This document shows positions 9,491 through 17,717 of a DNA stretch of 64,000 nucleotides, piece after piece. Position 1 is the stretch's first letter. Every line of letters begins with the position of its first letter. The stretch is taken from positions 194,073 to 258,072 of the forward strand of contig JAOZOU010000001.1 of the NCBI GenBank assembly GCA_029933125.1, read 5' to 3'. The position numbers and the translations under genes were made by a program. The DNA comes from a bacterium (GTDB lineage: Bacteria > Arandabacterota > Arandabacteria > Arandabacterales > Arandabacteraceae). The notes under the pieces were generated by a model. It saw only the letters and a program-made list of their open reading frames with translations. It did no database searches and had not been told where the DNA came from.

Positions 9491-9911
9491 AGTGCCCGGT
9501 ACGCCGCAAGACGTAACACGTACTCCTGCCCTTGCCCTTTGGTACTAATACTCCCTTTTCCACCATCTGGCGTATATCGAGCCTGGCTCCCTCGTCGGAG
9601 AGCCCCGTAATCTCCCTGTACTCTCTATTCGTAATGCTCCCCTTTTCCTTGGCATACAAGACTGCTCTTACCTGCCTGTCATTCAGTCCGAGTTTGCTCA
9701 GATACGTCTCATTGTAAATATCCTTCCAGAATGTCACACAAAAGCCCCCTGCCTCCTCCTTGAATTCAGGCTCCGGGACACCCTGTGCTCGACAGGCATC
9801 TGCAATGTTCGTGGTTCCCGTTCCCCATTTCTCAATCAACCCAGCATAGTAGAATACCATCGCGACTAGCTTGTCTTTGAGTTCTACGGTTTGAGATTCT
9901 CTCAGTGTCAT
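9489..9911 (-). pseudogene. Internally deleted AlbA_2/RecG-like transcriptional regulator remnant
   Basis: This 140-residue frame starts at an ATG that overlaps the helicase stop (ATGA). It begins with RESQTVELK, the hallmark start of AlbA_2 (Schlafen-like) domains. It then jumps straight to KLVAMVFYYAGLIEKWGTGT, which is the C-terminal ATPase-like part of the same family. A winged-helix segment follows (ITNREYREITGLSDEGARLDI). Roughly 250 residues that normally separate the first two motifs are missing. The frame is open, so a short protein could still be made, but the nucleotide-binding core is gone. A TAG also cuts a repetitive tail. Full-length relatives are often regulators of mobile or defence islands. 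Confidence 0.65.
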
Positions 9912-12900
9912 TTTGACACCTTGCTTCCCTTTGACCTCCACTCATCTGAGGGGACGATGAATCGGACCACTTCTATTCTCTCACGAACAGCGAGATTCTC
10001 CACAGGATTTCTTATGACATAAAGCACAGGCTTGGTTGAGGCTTGAGCAACCACATACAGATAGTAGTCATCCTTAAACCTTCGGGCCTTGAGCCACTCA
10101 TTCATGGTGAGAGCCACATCCCCTTCACCAGCTCTTGCTTTGACTTCAATGTACCTGGTCTCGTCCTTCCCCTTTGAGCGGATGTCAAACCCGAGGTTTT
10201 CGGCTGATACATCCTCGGGGTCTCTTCCTTGCTGCCGTTCGTACTCCATTGCAATCTCCATCCCGATTCTTTCGATCTCTTTATCTTCAGCCATCTTACC
10301 ATCCTCGGGGACAACCCTTATCACGGTAAGAAGCGATGGCATAGTCATTGAAAGTGTCCGCTCAAGCCTTATCTCTTCCTCAAGCTCCCGCTTTGCAGAC
10401 TCATATCCACGCTTCCGCTCTTCCTTGTTTCTGATAGCCAGATCCACCCTTTCTCCTCTTGCCTGGCGCTCGTAGAGCTCGGAAAGATCAGCATCGTACT
10501 CACGGATGAAGTATTCCAGTGATCTCAAGCCATACTTCTCCTTGATACTCGCCTGTCGCTCCCGCTCCCTGGCAATCTCAGCCTTGTACTTGTCGACCGT
10601 CTTAATAACGAAGGGCTTCACCCTTGACTCTTCAACCGGGGTTGCCTCTTGCCCACCTTTTGCGGGTGCGAGATCCCAGAGGATCGCTGGGCTTACCTCT
10701 TTGAACTGGTTGCCATCATCGTAGACCGCGATCAACTTTCGACCGGCGACTTCCCCAGTTCCGTCCCTCACCTCCCCAACATAGAGCCAGAGGAGCCCAT
10801 CGAGGGAGCCTGAAGGATCCTTGAGAACTGTCCCCTTTCTGGCTTCCTCACCGTAAGTGCTGGTTACCCACTCGATGACCGCTTCGAGCACAGGGTGTCC
10901 GAAGGATATGAATTCTGCATCAGGATTCTTGAAGGCTTTGTCTTTGTCAAAGGTGGCTTTGGGGTATGAACGCTTTGCTATGCCAAATCTGATCTTGAAA
11001 TGCTCACTCTCAGCAATCCTTCTTATCTCGTGAGGAACCGAATCGATTGCAACGAAGCCGTCCTTGAACTGGCGAATCCTTCCACCGGTCTTTGCCATCA
11101 CCCGCTTGAAGAACTCCTCAACATACTCAGGTGTGAGACGATGCTCGCGTGCCTTTTCAGCCATCTCTTTGATTCGTGTATGGTCGATGTAACGGGTGGC
11201 GAGGGATTCACCTAACTGCGCTCTTATCTTCTCGAGGCGCTCCTCATCGACCTTTATGTCAAGCTCATTGAGGACTTCCTCGAGGGTCTTTGCATTTGTC
11301 ACAGCATCGATTATGAGCTGATGGAGATTCTTGCCTTCAAAGACGTCGCCAATTATATCGAATACCTTATCACTCCCGAGGCGCTGTCTTATCTCATCGA
11401 GTTTATCAAGTATTTTTGCAAGTACCTGTCCCTCGCGCGTGTCTTTGGCAACAAGATTGAAGATATAAACATCTTTCTGCTGACCATATCGATGAATCCT
11501 CCCCATTCTCTGCTCGAGTCGATTTGGATTCCACGGGATGTCATAGTTGACCATGATGTGGCAGAACTGGAGGTTTATGCCCTCGCCTGCTGCTTCGGTG
11601 GCAATCATGATCTCGGTATCGTCCCTGAACACCTTCTCCGCCATTATCCTGTCGGACATCGACATGCCACCATGGATAAAGTTCACTTTATAGCCCCACA
11701 TCTTTGCCTTGTTTAAGAGGTATTCGAGGGTGTCCTTGGCTTCGGTGAAAATGAGGATCTTGCGTCTGCCACCCATCTCCTTGATTCGCCTGAAGCCTTC
11801 ATCGATAGCACTTTTAAGCTGCGTCAGTTTGACCTCAGCCTCCGCCATCACAACTTGCTTTGCCTTCTCGATGAGCTCTTCGAGGGTGTGGATCTCCGCG
11901 CGGAGCTCCTGCGGGTCTCGGGCAAGGCTAAGCCCCTCCCATTCCTTCTCCTTCTCCCACCTTTCGCTCTCCTCCATATCCTCTATGTCTTCGAAGTCTG
12001 GAATTATCGGGATCTTGCGTTCCTCGAGCTGACCCTTAAGCAGGTCTTCAAGTCTCTGCTTCCTGCGCTCAAGTGACTTCAAGAGTGCATATGTGCTTGA
12101 TGCCATTCGGCGCTGTAAGACCATGAGGGCAAAAGCAACATTCCTGCTTCTCTCATTCTCAGACGCTTTATTGTACTGGTCGATAACATAGCGAGTCACG
12201 GCGTTGTAGAGATCCTTCTCAGCATCTGAGAGTTCGAACTTGAAGGTCTTGGGGAAGCGGCGTGTGAAAATAGGTTTGCCTTCAAAATCTGTGAGATCCT
12301 CCTTGAGGCGTCGTATGAAAAGTGGATTGTCTTTGCTCTGGAGAGATTCTTCGACCATCTGATTCGAAGCGAAGAAGCCAGGGACGAGGAGATCTATAAA
12401 GAGCCTGAAGTTATCTGGGTCACCCTTGTGAGGAGTTGCCGTTAGGAAGAGGAGATGATTCGAGGTTTTCGAGAGAACCTTGCCAAGGCGGTAGCGTTGA
12501 GTCATCTCGGTCTTATTTCCATATCGATAGGCTGCCATCTTGTGGGCTTCATCGACAATGGTGAGATCCCACTCGACCGAGCTGAGGCTTCCGAGAATGT
12601 CACTCTGCTTGGCAAAATCGATTGATGTTATGATCTGAGGACGGCTCTCCCAGGGGTTCTCACCGTAGTTGGCATTGAAGGTGTGCCTGTCGAGCATCAT
12701 GAATGACTCATCAAATTTCTCCTTAAGCTCCCTTCGCCACTGATCCTTGAGATGACCAGGAACGACTATGAGGATGCGGTTGGCAAGGCGTCTTAGTTTG
12801 AGCTCCTTTATTATGAGCCCGGCCATTATGGTCTTGCCAGCACCAGGGTCATCTGCGATGAGGAATCTTATCCGCGGTTGCTTCAGGACATACCCGTAGA

Positions 12901-13216
12901 CTGCCTCAATCTGGAAGGGAAGCGGATCCACTTTTGAGACATTCATCGCGAGCAAGGGGTCGAAGAGGGAAGCATAGCGGAAGCGTGTTGCCTCAACAGC
13001 AAGGAAGCATTCTTCTGGTGGCGATGAAAAGTCAATAGGCTGCTCAAGAACCTTGATTCTTTTGAGTTCTGTTTTAGGTATGAGTGTGTCGGCAAACTGC
13101 CCCGACTGTAGAGTTGAAACAACCAGCCGTATGAAATCTCCAAGGTCTTCGACTGTCTCTACCCTTACACCCTCACCCCAATAGGGTCCCGTTACAATAT
13201 CACCTTTCTTAATCAC
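9908..13216 (-). CDS. Large SF2 (SNF2-like) helicase with C-terminal DUF3883
   Basis: 1102 residues. Walker A is DDPGAGKTIMAG (about 122-133) and the DEAH box TIVDEAHK is at about 219-226. The motif III region is LFLTATPHKGDP. The second RecA lobe carries motif VI EQRMGRIHRYGQ. The region 370-480 is coiled-coil-rich. The C-terminal ~100 residues match DUF3883 (NLGFDIRS, then RYIEVKARAG), a restriction-endonuclease-like fold found in many defence helicases; the EVK triad is visible. It is the first gene of the minus-strand operon and resembles the large helicase of DISARM and Hma loci. It probably translocates on DNA; whether DUF3883 cuts cannot be told. Confidence 0.92.
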   Translation of the reverse strand: MIKKGDIVTGPYWGEGVRVETVEDLGDFIRLVVSTLQSGQFADTLIPKTELKRIKVLEQPIDFSSPPEECFLAVEATRFRYASLFDPLLAMNVSKVDPLPFQIEAVYGYVLKQPRIRFLIADDPGAGKTIMAGLIIKELKLRRLANRILIVVPGHLKDQWRRELKEKFDESFMMLDRHTFNANYGENPWESRPQIITSIDFAKQSDILGSLSSVEWDLTIVDEAHKMAAYRYGNKTEMTQRYRLGKVLSKTSNHLLFLTATPHKGDPDNFRLFIDLLVPGFFASNQMVEESLQSKDNPLFIRRLKEDLTDFEGKPIFTRRFPKTFKFELSDAEKDLYNAVTRYVIDQYNKASENERSRNVAFALMVLQRRMASSTYALLKSLERRKQRLEDLLKGQLEERKIPIIPDFEDIEDMEESERWEKEKEWEGLSLARDPQELRAEIHTLEELIEKAKQVVMAEAEVKLTQLKSAIDEGFRRIKEMGGRRKILIFTEAKDTLEYLLNKAKMWGYKVNFIHGGMSMSDRIMAEKVFRDDTEIMIATEAAGEGINLQFCHIMVNYDIPWNPNRLEQRMGRIHRYGQQKDVYIFNLVAKDTREGQVLAKILDKLDEIRQRLGSDKVFDIIGDVFEGKNLHQLIIDAVTNAKTLEEVLNELDIKVDEERLEKIRAQLGESLATRYIDHTRIKEMAEKAREHRLTPEYVEEFFKRVMAKTGGRIRQFKDGFVAIDSVPHEIRRIAESEHFKIRFGIAKRSYPKATFDKDKAFKNPDAEFISFGHPVLEAVIEWVTSTYGEEARKGTVLKDPSGSLDGLLWLYVGEVRDGTGEVAGRKLIAVYDDGNQFKEVSPAILWDLAPAKGGQEATPVEESRVKPFVIKTVDKYKAEIARERERQASIKEKYGLRSLEYFIREYDADLSELYERQARGERVDLAIRNKEERKRGYESAKRELEEEIRLERTLSMTMPSLLTVIRVVPEDGKMAEDKEIERIGMEIAMEYERQQGRDPEDVSAENLGFDIRSKGKDETRYIEVKARAGEGDVALTMNEWLKARRFKDDYYLYVVAQASTKPVLYVIRNPVENLAVRERIEVVRFIVPSDEWRSKGSKVSK

Positions 13217-13650
13217 ACCCCATCCCTCCAGCGTTGCCTGGATTTGGCTCGTTCCTGAGAGCGAGAATTGGGATACTCAAATGCAGCTAATATCAGCAAT
13301 CCAAGTACTCTCGCAGCCATCAACTCCCTCCGAGCTCTTGATTCCGGTGCGACACCACAAAACAATCGCTGCTCGGCCAGGCAAATCTTCCCCCGATATG
13401 ACGATATTGGTGCGACTGGAGCCGAGCCCCCCACATCATCACCGAAAACAAGCGCCCCATGGACCAGAGTGCAATTGTACCCCGAATCACCCCTTTCTTC
13501 AAGAGAATGTAAGCGGAATGGCATGCCGGACCACGCCGATTGATAAACACCACTCTTGGATTGCACTTCAAGGAAGTCTATGTTAGCCTCAACAACCGAT
13601 TTCACCCCCAAGACCAGATATTCACGAGAATCTTAGGAGGCAAGACCGCT
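13217..13650. other. Divergent intergenic region between helicase and PLD gene
   Basis: About 430 bp separate the helicase start from the nuclease start. Frames exist on both strands, but none has a convincing ribosome-binding site, domain or codon pattern. The region must hold the two divergent promoters. No strong -10/-35 pair stands out. Confidence 0.5.
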
Positions 13651-14622
13651 ATGAGAACCAAGTTCTTGCAGTCGGATCTCTGGAAAAACATAACTCATCT
13701 TGCCAAGAAGGCGAGGCGCCGATACGCAGCTGTTGCCTACATAGGTTCAGGTGCTAACCGCTTGCTACCGCTCGGAAAGGGTGACGTACTAATAGCAGAC
13801 TTTAGTAGAGGAGCCATTAGGAGTGGGCAGACTGATCCTCGTGAGATTCTCAGGTACATCGGTAAAGGGGTTGAAGTCCACTCCTGCTCGAACCTGCATG
13901 CCAAGGTGTTCGTTTTTGATAACAGAGCGATAGTGGGAAGTACGAACGTATCGAGAAATTCCCGTGACCAGCTGATCGAATCAGCACTGATGTCGAACGA
14001 CCCAGATGTGGTGAGATCAGCCAGAGGATTCATCCTGTCACTGAGAGCGGAGCCGGTCACCAGGAACTACGCTAGAGAATGTCTGAAGGAGTACAAGAGG
14101 GATTTCCGCCCGTCCCGGACTGGAACCAAGCGGGTTGGCAGAACTCCTGCCCATCCGAGGCTTTGGGTTCACCGCGTGTACGGCACCGACTTCACCGAAA
14201 GAGAGGAGGAAATTGCTAGAAGAGGCAAACGAGAGGCAAAGAAGCAGATCCGCAGTGCGGGACTCTATCGTATCGAGGAAGTGAAGTACTATCAGCCAAC
14301 TGCATTCATGAAAAAATGTAGCAAAGGCGACCTGGCCATCCACATATGTGAGGAAGGGAAACGGCTATACGTGTATCCGCCGGCTCGGATACTTCATATC
14401 AAGGGTTATAGGCTCTCCAGACAGGACACAGTGGCCAGGAAAATGGTTTTCTTTGAGTATCCAAAAGATCCCAGGCGCATAACTTGGGAAAGATTCGTTG
14501 AGATCTTGAAAAAGGCAGGAATGAAGCGCATAAGTGAACATATCGACAGAGAGATCACCAACCCGGAACTGAAGCACAGGCTGCTCGGTCTTTGGCCTGC
14601 AGCTTCTTGGGGTCGGAGCTAA
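13651..14622 (+). CDS. Phospholipase D-like (single HKD) nuclease-family protein
   Basis: 323 residues from the ATG at 13651, chosen because AGGAGG lies 10 bases upstream; an in-frame ATG at 13540 has no such site. One HKD motif is seen: H83-A-K85 with D90, followed by GSTN at 95-98. A single HKD implies a homodimeric active site, as in Nuc and BfiI. The last ~130 residues (after a 'WVHRVYGTDF' segment) are unassigned and could bind DNA. PLD proteins are accessory nucleases in several defence systems, for example DrmC in DISARM. The gene is divergent from the helicase operon. Its last codons lie inside repeat copy C. Confidence 0.82.
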   Translation: MRTKFLQSDLWKNITHLAKKARRRYAAVAYIGSGANRLLPLGKGDVLIADFSRGAIRSGQTDPREILRYIGKGVEVHSCSNLHAKVFVFDNRAIVGSTNVSRNSRDQLIESALMSNDPDVVRSARGFILSLRAEPVTRNYARECLKEYKRDFRPSRTGTKRVGRTPAHPRLWVHRVYGTDFTEREEEIARRGKREAKKQIRSAGLYRIEEVKYYQPTAFMKKCSKGDLAIHICEEGKRLYVYPPARILHIKGYRLSRQDTVARKMVFFEYPKDPRRITWERFVEILKKAGMKRISEHIDREITNPELKHRLLGLWPAASWGRS

Positions 14623-14732
14623 AAAGCTGCACAGCTGCAGCACACCAGAGTGGACAGATAAACACCTAAAGCCGGTCGCGGCGGTAAATCCGGAAAGGGT
14701 GGGCGGGTTTGCCTCACATGATGAAGGGACAT
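14601..14732 (-). repeat. Degenerate lipoprotein-gene 3' end (repeat copy C)
   Basis: This is a diverged copy of the 3' end of the 16.7 kb lipoprotein gene. It shares the stretch from AGCTTCTTGGGGTCGGAGCT through AAAAAGCTGCA. On the minus strand it still reads as a FIM-stop-GKP..FRIYR version of FHMWGKPLCLFRIH, with TGG changed to TGA. It overlaps the 3' end of the PLD gene and abuts the end of the next lipoprotein gene. Confidence 0.6.
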
Positions 14733-15488
14733 CTAATCAACCGGTACCCACGCCAAGCCTCCGTCGTCGATGACTCTGTAAGTAAGACTTGAATTATCCG
14801 CCTTCAGTACCTCTATCTTGACTGACTTGTATGTGATTATTGGTGACTGCTTGAGGTCATAAGTAAGCTCCTGACTAAACGCAGGTCGGGCCATATTGTC
14901 GATGTACTCTCGGTACAAGATTCTTATGGAGCTGCCGGATACCCCAGAGTAGGTCAGCTCGCATTGGAATGAGCCTACCTTTGCTGCGTCATCCGTCCGC
15001 ACGAACAGAGTCTCTTTAGTCCAAGCACTCTGAAATGGGAAAGTCACATCCATCAGGACGCGATCGGGTGCAATTCCACTTATGACTGCCCAACCCTTAC
15101 CCACAACACCCTTAGGAAGAATATGTATCCCGTGCCGGTGTGAGTATGACAGATTCCGGAGAATGTACCCGCTATCAGGCAGCGTAATCGCAACCACCCA
15201 CCACACCTGTCCAGGTATCAGCTTAGGTTTGTTAAAAATCCCGGCGTTCGGAGGGTCGTATTCGAAGGCAGGCGTATACGCTGGAGTGCGATAGCGATTT
15301 GTTATCCTTACCAGCGGTTCTCCTGGTGCCACGGTGTATGTTTCTCCTACTTCGTAACTTGTCAACCTCTCAAGCCGAGGCTGAATCGGTAGAATGTTCT
15401 CCTTTCTCATAATAGCCGCACCACACCCCACACAGAAGACGAGAATGGCAGATAACAAGCCGTAATGTAATCGAGCATTTCCTAACAT
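14733..15488 (-). CDS. Putative lipoprotein of unknown function
   Basis: 251 residues from the ATG at 15488, preferred over the ATG at 15506 because GGGGGTG lies just upstream. A short positive start, a hydrophobic stretch and FCVGC-G form a lipobox, so the mature protein should be lipid-anchored at Cys. The remainder is beta-rich and ends in DDGGLAWVPVD. No family is recognised. It sits next to repeat copy C, between the island and the unknown 235-residue gene. Its start region is isolated, with more than 400 bp upstream without a gene. Confidence 0.65.
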   Translation of the reverse strand: MLGNARLHYGLLSAILVFCVGCGAAIMRKENILPIQPRLERLTSYEVGETYTVAPGEPLVRITNRYRTPAYTPAFEYDPPNAGIFNKPKLIPGQVWWVVAITLPDSGYILRNLSYSHRHGIHILPKGVVGKGWAVISGIAPDRVLMDVTFPFQSAWTKETLFVRTDDAAKVGSFQCELTYSGVSGSSIRILYREYIDNMARPAFSQELTYDLKQSPIITYKSVKIEVLKADNSSLTYRVIDDGGLAWVPVD

Positions 15489-15506
15489 ATGAGCACCCCC
15501 ATTCAT

Positions 15507-15927
15507 AGGATTGTTTGGAGGGATACAATGCTCTCCTTCAGGTATCGGCTCCTACACATTCAACTTTAGCGGGCACGCCAGACCATGTGCATGGAGCACC
15601 AAGGCTGGCAGACTGTCCTTCCCAAAAGGTTATACCTTTCAGCGCTTGACATCGGCCTAGCTTAGCCAATTCCTAAGGATGTGTTGAACCTTCAGCAACC
15701 GGTCAGGCCGAGAAAAGCGACGCGCGAACCTGTGACCAACCCCTTGGACATCCCTTCGGGTCGGAGAGCAGAACCACCACATGAACTACGCCCCGTCCAC
15801 AGAGTAGAAGATTCAGGTTCAGTCTAAAGCGGACCTCAGGAATGACCGATAGAAAAGACAGGGACGACTGAGAAAAGTAGAGAGCAGCCTAAGCGGAGCA
15901 GCGATCACTCAAAGGAGGTACTACTTC
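15507..15927. other. Long intergenic stretch, no gene seen
   Basis: About 420 bp between divergent genes. No tRNA, convincing small ORF or strong promoter pair is seen. The plus-strand gene has a clear AAAGGAGG site at its end. The region may hold divergent promoters or decayed sequence. Confidence 0.5.
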
Positions 15928-16635
15928 ATGAACAGTCAGAAATCTTGGATACTGCGTGGCTATTTTGATTTTCGGGATCGAAACGGGGTCCAGACGTGCA
16001 CGCAGGCTATCCGCGATGCATTATCCACAGCCGTTGGACGTCAGCTTTCAATAGGTTTCTTTCCTGCTGGTCCAAGCCTAAAGCACACCTTCTGGTGGCG
16101 CGAAGGAGACGCACCTTTTGTCGAAGCTCAGTTCATATTAACAATCGACCAGCACTGTCCTGTTCTCTCCGCAGGACTATCAGTTGAGAAGGGACTCGCA
16201 GACCCGAAGGCTCTCAGCAGACCCGAGTCAGAACGAATGGACAGGGAAACATGGGATTGGCAACGGCTCATAGACAACCTAGATCATGTCCTGGATTCGG
16301 CTGTACACAACTTGGAACTGCAGCTTTCTCTGCCGCTCCAGCTAAAAACTCGCGTCCTAGGGGCATGCGATCGCAAGCTCGTTCTTGCCCAATCTGGATT
16401 AAGGACTTTCTCTTACTTCGAGGGGCAGTGGTTCGAACGCCACAATGAACCAACGGGCTCTCAACAAATCGCCGAGTACCTTAGGGATTTGGATGAGAAA
16501 CAAGACCACTGGGTTGATCTCTACCTTGTTGTTGATCTTGACCCAAACAGTGCTGACAGCATGACGCCGGGTGAAGTTGCAAACATCTTGGCTGCCTTTG
16601 ATCGCCTCAGAAAAAGGCTCAGAGGAAGGAGCTAA
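15928..16635 (+). CDS. Hypothetical protein beside the defence island
   Basis: 235 residues with a strong ribosome-binding site (AAAGGAGG, 10 bases before ATG). The protein is soluble, with no signal peptide or membrane segment. It is rich in Trp/Phe and acidic residues in the middle and ends in a basic helix (DRLRKRLRGRS). No domain is recognised. It shares no operon with its neighbours: a lipoprotein gene lies divergently before it and another converges after it. Its position between repeat copies C and B, within the repeat-bounded segment, makes it cargo of that segment. Confidence 0.6.
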   Translation: MNSQKSWILRGYFDFRDRNGVQTCTQAIRDALSTAVGRQLSIGFFPAGPSLKHTFWWREGDAPFVEAQFILTIDQHCPVLSAGLSVEKGLADPKALSRPESERMDRETWDWQRLIDNLDHVLDSAVHNLELQLSLPLQLKTRVLGACDRKLVLAQSGLRTFSYFEGQWFERHNEPTGSQQIAEYLRDLDEKQDHWVDLYLVVDLDPNSADSMTPGEVANILAAFDRLRKRLRGRS

Positions 16636-16668
16636 GGTTTCCATTAAAGGTCTGGAGGGTGAAGCTTC

Positions 16669-16897
16669 TTGGGGTCGGAGCTAAAAAGCTGCAGAGCGGT
16701 AGTCCCAGCACTCCGGGCTGGGTGGATAAGGGGCTAAGGCTGGTCAAGGCGGTGGATTCGGAAGAGGCAGAGGGGTTTGCCCCACATGTGAAAGGTGCCA
16801 ACACCCCGAGGTATTTTGCCTTCAAAGTAAACTCTCAAACTATCAACCCAAAACTCGGCAGGAAGGTTCAGGGGATCGTAATGCTCGCCATCGTCAG
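16669..16897 (-). repeat. Repeat copy B, intact lipoprotein gene 3' end
   Basis: Direct repeat of 3737-3965 in the same orientation, 12.9 kb apart. The most conserved ~168 bp span the ~65 bp after the lipoprotein stop codon and the last ~34 codons. Unlike copies A and C, the reading frame is open here, so this is the likely parent copy. Confidence 0.75.
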
Positions 16898-17057
16898 CAA
16901 CTATCCCGTAGAAACCACCTTCAAGTTGAACAAATACTATCATCCCGTCGCCTGAGACACACTCGCACGCTTCATCGGGTCCAAACAGCGAACACCCCAC
17001 CAATGTGACAGCCACAACTGATATTGCGACAATCACCTTGAGACCCGCGGTCTTCAC
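16734..17057 (-). CDS. Small lipoprotein
   Basis: 107 residues if the GTG at 17057 is used, preceded by GGGGG at a 7-base gap; an ATG at 17078 would add seven residues. The signal is a short basic start, a hydrophobic run and the lipobox VTLVGC-S. The mature part is a small beta domain with GFYGIVADDGEHYDP, a central LRVYFEGKIP and a C-terminal MWGKPLCLFRIHRL. This looks like a compact OB- or META-like barrel, but no family assignment is certain. Its 3' end is duplicated as dead copies at 3.7 kb and 14.6 kb. Confidence 0.6.
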   Translation of the reverse strand: MKTAGLKVIVAISVVAVTLVGCSLFGPDEACECVSGDGMIVFVQLEGGFYGIVADDGEHYDPLNLPAEFWVDSLRVYFEGKIPRGVGTFHMWGKPLCLFRIHRLDQP

Positions 17058-17099
17058 TGATTCACCCCCATCCGCCATCGCCTCAAGCCACATGTTCTA

Positions 17100-17717
17100 A
17101 AACGAGATAGGATCCCTTCCCAAAATAACCCAGGAGCACCAACCTGACAAGCCGAAAGGCAACTCAAGGCAACCCCGATCCTGACAGTCCCTCGAACAGT
17201 ACTGCGAAATACCACGTAGCCAGAGCAACGTTTCCCTGGCCAATCCAGAAGTTGAGATATCTAAACCCCGCATTTCCGCAAAACAAGGCTCTTTACCCCA
17301 CGACCGAGCACTCGAGCTGCTCTAAAAGAAGACAAGATACATCACTTTGATTGCGGCAGCCCAATTTGAAGTACCATCTTGCCTCCAGGATCATCCTTTA
17401 CGCGATAGGCGTTGGAGGGCAACATATAGCCAGCTTTTAGGCCTAAAGTTCTAAGCCAATAGAACCATCAAACGCTTCGTGAGACAGTCAACCCTGCCAG
17501 GGTCCGTGCCCGGAATTGGAAATACGAATTCATCGGAAATCTTAAAACTCATCACAGAGCTGATTCTAAACTCAACCCTTTGATTTGCTGTTGGCCGAAG
17601 CGCTTACATTATGCTTGTTGTATCCAACTCAGAACAGAGATTTGAATTCCACCCCAGTGAAACTCGCGGCTCAAGTGCCCAGCAGAAATCCTCGTAGAGG
17701 AACCATTGTATGCTCTG
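17100..17717 (-). other. Gene-poor region with a possible decayed coding tail
   Basis: No intact gene. On the minus strand, 17425-17342 reads as a plausible C-terminus (MLPSNAYRVKDDPGGKMVL, ending in QIGLPQSK). Just upstream in another frame is SHEAFDGSIGLEL and a stop, as if one gene had been frameshifted. The rest shows frequent stops in all frames. It is best viewed as decaying DNA at the edge of the island. Confidence 0.35.

Noticed and set aside
4028-13216. Classification as DISARM or BREX
   Set aside because: No DUF1998 (DrmB) gene and no BrxC/PglZ-type genes; DUF499 plus DUF1156 fits the Hma set better.
13213-13611. Long minus-strand frame before the helicase
   Set aside because: No ribosome-binding site, no domain, atypical composition; it overlaps another equally long frame on the plus strand.
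16425-16450. tRNA T-arm-like GGTTCGAACGCC
   Set aside because: It lies inside the 235-residue gene and no acceptor or anticodon stem could be folded around it.
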